A program made the translations under genes and the position numbers. A model generated the notes under the pieces. It had not been told where the DNA came from. It was given only the letters and a program-made list of their open reading frames with translations, and did not search any database. From Acanthaster planci (lineage: Eukaryota; Echinodermata; Asteroidea; Valvatida; Acanthasteridae), in assembly GCF_001949145.1 (NCBI RefSeq), contig NW_019091375.1:1956415-1997396 (forward strand): a DNA stretch of 40,982 bases, given 5' to 3'. Shown piece by piece: positions 21,625-33,600 of the stretch. Position 1 is the stretch's first letter. The number at the start of each line of letters is the position of its first letter.

Positions 21625-24600
21625 CTAAAAGTCAGGAAAATTTCAAAGTCTGTTACTAGAGAAGCAACTAAAAGGTTCAGCAGTACAGCATTTGGAAGTT
21701 GTCGGAGACACATAGCACTTGTGAACACTTTTACAATAACATGGTAAATTGAGAAAAGTTATACACTAAAAACCATGTATATGCTCCACATCTGAAATAC
21801 AATTTTACCATTTCACTGTTTACCTAAACTGTTGAGCGTTGCGTTCCCACTTAAATCGGTCAGACAGGCTTTGACCAAGTCAAGGTCGGTTCAAACTTGG
21901 TTGAAATAAGATTAAATGCAAAATCTGTGGTGACAGGTGACATTTAAGTACTGCAAATTCACGAAAAAAATTCAATCCTTTTCCTCTCGCGCAAATTTCG
22001 TGGCAAATTATTTCGCTGCGGCAAATTTGCTTCACCTATTCGTTTGCCTGAAGTATGGTCCAGCCTCCGCTCAAAGACCGCCTCTATACCGCTTCAAAAT
22101 GCCACTAAAATGAATTTGCCGTCACGAAAGATTTGTGAGGAAACTTCGCTGTGTTCAACTGTCGCAAATTCGCAGCGCAAATATTTGATTTGGTGTCACA
22201 AAATGGCGTTTGTGTTCGCTTTCGAAACCTAAGTCCAGGAATGAACCAGGGCGATCTCACAAGTGCGCATGTGCATAACAATACGTTACATTTTCACGGA
22301 GAACGCAAAAGGAAATTTTTTATCCAATCAAGAAAGACATGTAGAACTTTTCGCCCACAAATAGGGGGACAAAACAAAACCTGAATGCATGCAATGGCGA
22401 CTTTCTGATAAGTTTCAAAATTTTGCTCCTTTTAGTTCCTTTAATTCAAGAAACTTGATACCCACTCTTCACATTCAAATCACGAAAACACAAATGCCTT
22501 TCATGTCAAACCTTTGACCTACATGTACCTTCGGAATAAACAGCATGCAGAGCGACACCGTAATGCAGAGCAGCAGAAATCCAGACACGAGGGCAAAGGT
22601 CACAGTGGTGGAGGAGACATTTAGCAAGGAGAGAGGCACAGCTACCACACAGCAGATGACGGTGTTGTAGATGGACAAGCCCACGTAATGGCTGTCGTTC
22701 AAGCCAGACACTTTGATGTTTCTTGATAAGATTTTGAAAAGGAGAGATCAGCAAGATCGATGTTAGGCTAGTGCAACCGCAAATGTACATTTTGTGAGAT
22801 TAAACTAATGTTCATTTCTAAACAGACTGAAAGATCCGTTTGTAAAGACTGCGCCACACCTACCAGGTGTGTTGAATACAAGTGTCTGGACATCCATAAT
22901 GCGCATTTACCAACAATTAATTACCTATTTTCTGCGGATTTATGCTGGACTAAGAACCTGTGTCGAATTTGACGACTCGATGAACCTGGATTCAAGTCTG
23001 AACACTTCTCTCCATGATTCCTGATCATTTCCAGCCTGTCGTCTCATAAAAACGACATTCCTGATCACTGGGGTTTCGTTTAGATTTCCGAAGATTGATT
23101 CCAACGGCACAAAATCATATTTTAATAAACTTGGACTCGAAAAAGCACTCGATCACTTCACTCTATAAAGCCTGGACCGGTACCCATATATATATTTTTT
23201 TTCAGTTTATAAACAGGCATCCATTTTATGATCTTTTTGTCCTTTGGAGTTTCACTTAGTTTCTTTCTTCTTGAATTCTGTTCTCTCCTCATTTTCTTTT
23301 TGAATAAAAATATGCGCCCTACTTGACCTCAACGTTCGACTGTCCTCACCTTGTTGACCAAGCCAGGAAAGCGCCGAACACGACGACAAACGCTTTATAA
23401 ATGATGAGCACCAGTGTCCATATGGTATTGTTATTGGACGTGCAGATGACGTTCAGTTTGACCCGTTTCTCGTGTCGTTCGAGATCCACTTCATTCTGCG
23501 TGAAACCACGAGAGTTATTTGGCATGAGAAAGCTAAATGATGAACAATGGCAAAGTTAGGGTTGATTCCGCTTGAAACGTAGTCTTTGTCACATAAGGTC
23601 ACTCTCAGGAGAGCGTCTATGATACCTGTATACATTTGCTGATTAATTATGCAAGAAAACCTCCTCTTGACATCTTGATTTTGACCAATTACCAGCCATG
23701 TTTTATGTGGTGGCAAATACAAAAAACAAACTACATTAAGGAAGACATGGCGCGTAATCTACATGTGGAGAGCAAAAATATTTTACACATCACGCTGGGG
23801 TAACCAGTGTGGATTTTAACTATTTGTTTATTTATTTTTTAAATTAACGGAAGTAGATACTGGCATTTCAATAAGAGAAGCGTCCACGAGGTGTGAAGAT
23901 TAGTCTCCTTTCAAAACTTGCAATAAAGTCATTTTCCAATCGGAAAGACGGTACTATACCTTCTATGCACGTGTCCATTTTGGCTACAGTCGGTTCAATT
24001 TGGGCATAAGTATTTCCTACATAGGCCTATAGTTTGTACATCCAGGGTTGCCACAGCTAAAGAAAAGCACATTTTGCCAGGTCTGAATCACCGACATCCT
24101 TTCCTTGGAAACCACTTCAACCTTGTCAGTACATATGATCAGCTGAAAACTGAAGTATGGCTAGCTAACTCTTATTAACTAATGAACCTCCTTTGGCAGA
24201 TTTTCGCTCGAAATGACGTTACAAACAGAGTCGATTCCTACTGGTTGCGGGCGGGATGGCATACATTTTGCATGTTCAAACATGGGCGAGTTCGATTAGC
24301 TTGCACAATTTGACTCGGGTTCAACCTCGTCCCCGCGTAAGCTATCGTCGAAGGCTCCTATTCAGACCTTGTCTGATACCGGTTGGCAACGTACAACGAT
24401 GAGTGAAGGACTATCTCCCAAAATGTACAAAGGTCAAACAAGAAATAAGGAGGAAAATCAGGAGGAAGAAAAAAGGGGATAAGACAAAAGGCAGGCTGAG
24501 AATTGTGTAACACCCCCCCCCAAAAAAGAAGCAGGACACCAAGTCGACATTTAGCCAATCATGCAATGGGCTTACGTAAGCTACAATTGTTTGCAGGGCA

Positions 24601-27600
24601 CGAAGCTGAAAACTTGTTGCCGGTCTCGGAAACTCTCCAAAGCTATCGGGCCTAGAAGCATAGCAGATACGCCAAAGTGTCAGCCTGCAATCCAGCTTTC
24701 CAACCATGCCCAAACACTCCAGGCTACTTCATCTCTGGATGGATACTGGTTAATAAGTCAGCTAGGTCAGCTTTTCATTAAGAGCCTATCAGATTTCCCC
24801 CCGGTCAGGTTCACCAGTCTGCGTTGGGGTCAGTGGCTAGTGATGACTGGTGCATTATCGATTTTTATTTATATATAAGAGTTTAGAAGGTGAGAAAGGA
24901 CAGGTTTTCGGTCTGACTTAAAGATGGGAACGTTTCATTACCTGTGGAACGGGGAGCCGCTTTTCCTCGATGCGTATCGGATCGATGATCTGCCAGGGGA
25001 TAAGAATGGCAAAATCCACCAACAGCAGCACGGCGATGATGCCAAAGAGATAGTAGTCTTTTATCACCTACAAAATGGAGAAACAGAAAGCCGATGGACA
25101 TAAATTGTTATTTTAGATAGGGATCCCTGGCAGTTTGTTCTTGTTTAATTAAAAATCCGGCCTGTATTCAGGTGTGAACACGTCGCATTTCTTGAGGGGA
25201 ACTAAATACCTTTCTTTTGGTCTTGTTGGCGATGACGATACTATACACCCTCCACATCTTGGTGAACATTCCTCCAAACGCAAGAGTGAACGCCAGGGGC
25301 ATGATCCAGGAGCGTATCTGATGGGAACAAGCTTAGAATATGAATTTTGCAGACTATCCACCCTCTGGTTTGGGGGGTGACAGAACATGAACTACAAGTC
25401 AGTTATGGATTTATCAACTGTATGTTTGGCTCTATAGAAAGAACTGCGTCACTCACACTTTGCATGTTGCATCTGATTGGTCAAATGAGTTGGTACCCTA
25501 CTGCATAGCACTAGCAAGCTGTGTACTTGGCACGCGAGAGTCGGTAGAGTCAAGTGCTATATAAGGTTGAGCTGGGGCAGATGATTGCTTGATTTTTAAT
25601 GACAGAAGCAATTTAAAGTGACCTTGACTGGAAAGGAATGAGAAGGCAGATGAAGATACATAATTAAAGGTGTGTAGCCACTATTCTTGACTCACAGATT
25701 CCAGCCCACATCTGAGTCTTAATCCGCCCCGATCAAATTTTCCCCAGTATCTCCGCGGGTGGTTTTAAAGTAGCTCTCGGAAGTCAATTTGACACCAATT
25801 TTGTGACGACCGGATATCCCGTTCTTGTGCGGTGCGCATTTATCCGAGACAGGTCTGCCAAAAACTTTTTTTTTAATACTGCAGTAGCTTTGAACTTGGA
25901 ATGACCGCAATAGCAAACTGCAATGTACCTGTATATGTCTGATTGATTTCAAACCTCACATTTGTAATGATGAGGAGTGTCTTCATACGAATGCTTAGTC
26001 TAAATTAAACAAAATATTGAGCGTGGCACAGCCAATTTCTGCAGGGATGGCGGAATTCCCGCCCCCAACCGTCTGTGGGATGGACAAAAATAACCCAACT
26101 CTTTTGAGAGTTAAGGCTGACTTAACTTGCAGTAGTCCGGATGGGAATTAAATGACAAAGTTGCAATGCCCCCAGTTAATAAACTTCAAATGATTCTCTT
26201 CATTACAGAGAGAGGCACCCATCCTCACATTCCAATTCCTCCCCTTCCCAATCCCCTGCCCCTAGTCCCACCTGTCCGCTGTCCCATATGTCCCGTCCAC
26301 CGAGGAAGGTGCAGGCTGCTGTAGCCTACCACTGGCGGAATTTTACACTGAGTCGGCCGCTGCCAAACAAACCAGCCAGATGAAGTTCCTTTTCTTTTTC
26401 TCACCCCAATATGTAAAAGTTGGAATTTACCAATGCGTACCCTGCAAATCGCAAGGAGGGCGTTCTCGTGGTCCACCATGGGGCGATCGATGCCAAGGAG
26501 AGCCACACTTATGTACGCTAGCATGATTCCGACAGAGATGATGTTATTTATCTTTGGGCTGGACATTTTGATTTGCCTGCATATAAAAAAGAAATCAGGT
26601 ACTCAATTTCAGTATCGATTCTTTTCAGTGTTGTTCGACACACTACAGAATTTTGGACAGAGATCCAACTTTGTGACTAGAACTACCGCATTGGTCTTGA
26701 TGAACCAATTTTCATCTTACCAGACTTTGCAAAGGTATTCGACAGAGCGCTTTGCTTCAATTTTAAATGTATCTTTAGAGTCTAAATTCGAGGGGTAAAA
26801 CAGTTCTGGGGTTTCCTCGTAATTTTCGAAGTAGAAGATTTCCTTCTGCATTTCAAGCTCAAGCGGTTCGAATCAAAACTTGAGCCTTTCCTCGCTAAGT
26901 GCATATTCACATCAACATAATTTGCAACCAGCAGACCTGTTGTGCCGTTTCCAGATATTGAAGATCAGGAACATGACGGCGAGGATCAGTCCCACGGATG
27001 CGAGGACACTCACGGCTGCGATGAAGGCCACAGGGTTCCCTTGGAGATACTCAACCGTCTTTGTAATATCCGAATCGAAAGGGGGCGCCCCACCTGTAAA
27101 TAGATATTAGGGAGGACTTGAACAGGATTCGAACCCAGTGTTGTAACTTTTGTATCCTAAGACTTCTCACAAACACTTTCGCTGTACAATTGAGACCGAT
27201 TCAAATTGCTTGAAGTCACTTGACCAGTAGCTCTCTCCAAAATGTATGGATCACTTCTCTGTCACTAAAAGATGCACAATTACATTCTGCAGTCTAAGAA
27301 ATTTACCCGTTATGTATCTGAAGATTTGGTCCTAGGAACCAAGAGTCTTGAAAAAGCCTATAACTAGGCCTATGTCACTCGAGAAAACCCCAAAACAATA
27401 TCAAAATCTCTCTATATATAGGGTCATTGATAAAGAGGTGTTTACGGTGTGTCATGGATAAGTAGGTAATCAAGGTATTTTTCAAGGGTATAAAACCTAA
27501 TCCTTTTCTAAGACTTTGGCTTTCTGACAATCTGTCCCAAATAGAAATGTCAGTGAATGAGGTTGTAGCTTACCACTGTAATACCACAGCTTTTTGATAG

Positions 27601-30600
27601 GTACAGACCACCTGATCAGGTCGGCGATGTTGTCGTACGTCCCAACCACGACCTCTTTCCCATCTTGGGATAACAAGAATAGATGATAACGCATCAAGCA
27701 TAAGGAGATACCTTAACACTTGGACATTGCCAGATGCAATATGGAACCTATGCTTAAGGGCATCTGAGTGCCGGAAATGGTACTTTTCATACGGTGGCGT
27801 ATGAATTTATAAGCAAAACTGTATTATGACTATCCGCCTCAGGCCTCAGCAGAAGCTCCCCTCATTGGTTGAAAAGAGCTGTGTTGGTCGTGGGTATTCA
27901 TTTTCTTGGTAGTGATGCGACTGTAACGAGTGGTTTCCTAGTCGTTCGTGAACCAGCAATGCGCAGTTAGCAGCAAAGGAGCCTCCGTAGTGAAAATAAC
28001 GCCCTTTGTCGGTCTAGTTCGAGGCCCATATCATAAAGGTGAAGACATCGCTGTCGGCAACAATTACACGTTATAGATTACTTAATCAATGGTTCGGGGC
28101 AAATCAGTTCACAGAGTTTTCACAGAGACCCCATTATTGGCAAGTTGTTTTTGCCGGGTAGAGTTTCAAGTGGGATTAAAATATTTGTCTGTCCTTTTCC
28201 AGATAAATAAAGACTTCCTGCGCCTGCCATCAAAATGTATGTTAAACTGACCCCTCTGGGTGCTACCCAACCCCATATTTCCATTCTACTGATTGCTTTG
28301 GTTAAAAACATGAAGATTTACTCACAAGTGTGAGTAAATTTTGTACAAGCAAAAACTCCATCCTGGCGAACGTTTGCGTGGCTGCCATCTTGCGGGTCAC
28401 TGCTTCATTCCACAGGGTATGCACAAGGACGATTTACTTTGAAACAAAATAACTGCCTCACAAGATGGCTACCACGCAAAGCCTTTACTGTGGGGCCGAG
28501 ATCTGAAGGAGGGGGATTCCACCTTTCTCCCTCAGCTTCGTGCTGGCTGTACATGCACCAAACGTGCCAGGTCGACAGCATGCCTGGTTGAAGGGCAGAG
28601 GGCACTGCAACACAATGGTTGCAAAGTTAAGAACGGCCGAGGTGAGAGTCGTGGCCTTCATCTTAAAAGTATCCGACTCGTGTGCATTATGCATTCTTGC
28701 CACGGACGTGTATAAAAAACCTAGACTTGCATTGCCTTTGTATGAAAAAGAAGCCAACCAGCGGCCATTTTACCGAGCCGAATAAAAAAGCGTGGGTTGG
28801 CTCCCTTCTATTGACGTCAGGAAGAACAAAGGCGGGCATTGCCAGGAAAGCTTTGTATTCGGCTCGGTAAAATGGCCGCGAGTGGATTCAATGATCTCTA
28901 TAAGCTGATTAAGGGCATTGCGAGTCCAGATTTTATTATACATGTCCGTGGTTCTAGCCCATGTCATCGGGTCGGGGAGCCCTCTGGAGGTCATCGAACC
29001 TGTCACATGTTCACTTGCATGCTTTGCAAATGTTAGACTAAAACCATTTTTAAAAAAGTCAGTTGGAATCACTTACCAATATTTTGCTCGATCAATAGGT
29101 TTCCGATTCTGTAACCACCTTCAGCAAAACGTACCGGGCCCTGGCAAACAAAATGACAAACCTAAGAGTTTTCGTTCATTTTGTGATTTTAGACGAAGAT
29201 TTCCTCGGTCTTTCGGGCATGTCCAGGCACACGTAGTAATTTCCATGGGTCAGGTTCTACTTTGACTTTGTAGGAGGCCTGGTGAGTTGGGGGAAAAGTG
29301 CACGGGCAGAGTTGTAATTAGCCACTAGTTTTTGTGACTCAAATCGCGTCGAGTCATTGTAACATAACACAGTGACTCGGGTCGAGTTATGTAACGCAGT
29401 GACTCGAATGAAGTTAGGCAAAAAAGTCGAGTCAAGTCGAGTTACCAATAATTGAGCACAATACGTCCAATGAAAACAAGAGAGAAAGACATTCTTTGGC
29501 GCTTTAATTAAAATTTACCACTGGGTTTCTACATGTAGTCACACCTCATCTTGCTATTGATGGTAACACGGCACGTTCAACATTAAAATTCGGTACTGCA
29601 AGTAGGCCTAATTGCAAATAATTTTCCCCTAAAGAAGTATGCTTTTATTTTTGGGACTCATAGTCTTATAAACTTTCCTTCCGAGTCGTGTCTTCTGATG
29701 AGGGACTCGAGTCGAGTGATTTGCTCGCAGTGACTCGGTCGAGTCGAGTAATTTATTAGTTTGGACTCGAGTCGAGACACTAAAATTGTGACCCGAGTCC
29801 TTACAGCTCCGATAGTGGGTACAGGCCTGCACTGCTCGCTTTCCCCCGAATATCATTTGTTTCCCTTAGTATGATATTCCGGACAGAGTCGGCAGCATGA
29901 AATGTGTTCAGCGCCAAAATATCGAACGGTTAGAAATGAGAAACGACATAATTAGGCCCCTAATTAGCTTCAAGCTCAGTTGTGGAGGCGGACGTCACGG
30001 AGAACAATGGCACGTTTTGCCACCATAATCGAGGGCGCGCTCCACGTGTCAACGACTAGGTCTTAGGTATGGCAGAGTATGTGTCCAGTGTGCCACAGCT
30101 TTGAAGAATAGCTCAGAAAATCGAATGGAGAATCGTGCAGTTACCGTGCCATAACCGTCCAGCAACACAGTGTTACTGACTGAAGGCTTTCTCCAGGGCC
30201 AAGCTGTCTCCCACTGCGAAGTCTGTAGAGGATGGCTTCATTCCATCAGCTCATGCCCCAACAGGAGATGGTGAAAGATGGCTCATGAGAATCTTTACAT
30301 AGGATGTCCTTATTTCCAGTCAATAGCTGTTTCCAATTTTGTTTGAGGTCAGATTAGGAGTGCTTTTAACTTCTGATATTGAAAACGGGAGTAGTAATCA
30401 TTGAAACTTTTTTGAGTTGCAGATTTAGCAAGGTGGTCAGTTTTAATACCAGGTATTTCATAGTGAACTGGGATCCATTCAAATACAACCACATTTCTTT
30501 GAATTCTTACCGACATACCGTCGAAGCCGAGACGGTGGATGCTTCTACCGACCGACCGGGCGTACTCCACGTCCCCGTACCGGTACGAATCCAGCCGGCC

Positions 30601-33600
30601 GGTCAGGTCGGCCTCTGCCTGATCCATGGCCAGGGCCAAGGCCCAGATGCCGTCGTAACCCATGGCAGCTGAGCCGCGGTTTGTGACCGAGATGGTGTAG
30701 CCGACCTCACTGGCGATCTCCTCCCGGAACTCTTGTGGCGTCTAAGTGAAGTGATGTAACCAGGAGCGTGGGGACAGTTAATCCCCATTGACGGTGACTG
30801 TAGCGCTTCATAAGAGACTTTATATCCAGCAAGAAATGAGACCGAGGGGTATCCCCCCTCTACATGTTCAATCGCTATACATACTCTAGACTATTGTTAC
30901 CTAACACATCCCCCAAAATCTTGGAAAAGAATTCCTCAGATTCCAAGGAAACAATGACCAACACAAAGCGGGGGGGGGGTTCTCTCCGTCTCGTATCTTG
31001 CTTCAGTATTAGAGATTTACAGCGAGCTACATGTTTTCAAATCCCGCCGCCGCAATGTTTGCGGTCTTCTGTAGGTCCTAATTTGTAAAAAGGCTTGGAG
31101 CTTACACAGACGCGCTTAGACAACGGAAATAAAGTCGAGGGAGGATTTAGCCCGGCTATTTCCAGGCTAAAGATAATTCAGACATCTTCTTGAATCTTCT
31201 CAACTTTGGAGACGGGTGCATTTTGAAGGTTTAAGTGGAAATACATTTCACTAGATAAAAATACATGGTCATAATCTCAGTTTAACATTGCTTAAAGAGA
31301 AATCTGCCCATTCAAAAACCACCCATCTTTTAAATTTACAGTTATTATTTTCAAGGTTTTCATGGTTTGAAATTTCATCACAATTATTTAAGAATTGTTT
31401 TCATGTTTTCTCATAACTGGATTTATTTTTGCCGCCATTTTGTTAGGGATATTGAATTTTTCATGATGGGCTTTTTCAGAAGTGACACCATATTGTGGTG
31501 TGTTTAACACGTACTGGGAGAAAGGATGCGAAATATATTGCCAAACAGCCTTTCACATCAAATTTGGAAAAATTGGGGGGAAAATTACCTTTCAGGGAAA
31601 AACATGGCGCCGCTTTCCTACTCCCGGACCGCTTAATGTCAATTTGAATACAACAGCAAAACGGTGGGAGATTCAACAGAGCTACAGAGCACCGCAAAGC
31701 TTTACCTCTGCCAAAGATCGCCCGATTCGAAATCGGGCCTGCAGCCGTCCTTACCTTCCCACATATACCCGGGTCTTCACTCAGCCCGTACATACTGAAG
31801 GTGATAGTCAGGTACCCCTCGCTGGCCGTCTTCAACTGCTCCGGTGTGCATTCTACGCCGTTGTTGTCCGCTGCCCACCAGCCATTGGTGAAATAACCAG
31901 GGATGATCCACACGTAGTTGGGCCCGAACATGCCCAACTTGTAAATCTGGTTGAGGAAGAGACAAGAGTATAACGCCAATCCAGAAATGTTTAACTTAAC
32001 AGGCAATGGAGGAAATTAATGTTAATCATAATAACCAAGGACTTTTTATTTTCTATTAATAGTCAACAGATACAGCCAATCACGAGTTGATAACCAGATT
32101 GTTGTACTGTTGTTGTTGTTGTTGTTTATTTTGCAATCATTCTTTCGATGACGTTTGCAAATTTCGAACTTTCATAAAATCATTATTAATTTTGCTATCA
32201 AACTGAAGCTTTTAGGCCTAAAGTATTTTTTCCATTTATATTTCGTTGTTGCGGAAATAATCCCGGTTACATAGGCTTGTCTAATGGGACTGACGGCAGC
32301 AAGCACAATGCTATGTTTGCGACATATAACACCATTTAACATTATGAGATCACTGGAAAGGCCTACTGAACGAGGAGCCTAAATTCCACAGGGTTCTTTT
32401 GAGTTGTAGAAAACCCTCTTTGTCTTTCATCAACAAATGAACAGGATCCTAAACGGTTCAAAGTTAATTTTACAGATAAGATCAGCACCTTGGTGCAAAT
32501 TGACCGTGGTAAGTTGGTCACGTTAAAAACTCACTGGACGCTGAAACTGTGCAGTAAATGAAATAGGTATTGCCCCGTGTATTAAGCATTAGTGTAATCA
32601 CGTTTAAAGCTGGGATGAAATTTCAACAAAGTAAATATATGGACCCAAAACATATGTTTGACAGTTGAAGATTTGAATTCAGTGAATACGGGCAATTCAC
32701 AATAGTGTGCCTCCAAGGGTTTGCATTGTGTTGGCCAATCACAATGCACGAAATCGTCGACCCAATGCGCGTTAGGAAGGGATCCACACATCTCGTGCAT
32801 TGTGATTGGTCAACGCATTGCAAACTCTTGGAGGCGCACTATTGTGAAACGCCCGTATTGCATTACACTTGAAAGAAACACTTGCGCAAATTTCCATCGG
32901 ACTGAACAAAAACTGAGTTGTACTATGTAACTAAGTATATTTCCGCAACGCAAAACGATCTTTACATGAATTTTGTAGTTTAAATAGAAAACACTATTAA
33001 CGTTGATTTCTTATCAAATCAGTTAGTTAAGACAGGTACTTTTTGAAAAAAATGACTCTTACGTTTGGGTTGGCTGTTTGGGAGACTTACTGTACAGTAC
33101 AGCGGAAGAAATAAATCAAGGCAAAAATAAACAGCCTGTTCCGATGATTTATGAAAAATGCTTACGCTGCAAAAGACCTTCCACACGACGTCCTCGTAGA
33201 AACTAGATACAATGATTCGGACATCTTTATTCTGCAAAGTCATGAAAATGATACTGTCATTTAAACTGTGTGGGTCAGTCGCTATTGACGTTATGACTAA
33301 GTTTTATGTTCATGCATAAAACTTTGCATGTTCCTTGCTGAAATGGGTGTTCATGGAAAGGAACACATCGAGTAAAAGCCAGTTCATATGTCGGCTGAAC
33401 GCGCAAGTGCAGCCCATTCGACGTCGCAAAAAGATTTTAAAAAAAATTTGTTCAACCTTTGCAAATTCCCAGCATGGATACCTCCTCTGACGTCATAATT
33501 GCGTGTCCATGCCCGCTTTTGCGCCAAGTGTGAGTCGGCCTTTAATCGATAAAAACGGCCAAAGTTGATCGAGGTTCCGAAAAAATCAATCCCCGTATTA

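Noticed and set aside
27110-27200. tRNA gene on the minus strand
   Set aside because: GGTTCGAATCC matches a B box, but the flanking bases do not form a T stem, and no A box or acceptor stem is found at the right distance.
30379-30672. Plus-strand open frame of 97 codons
   Set aside because: It is the antisense shadow of gene A exon 7.
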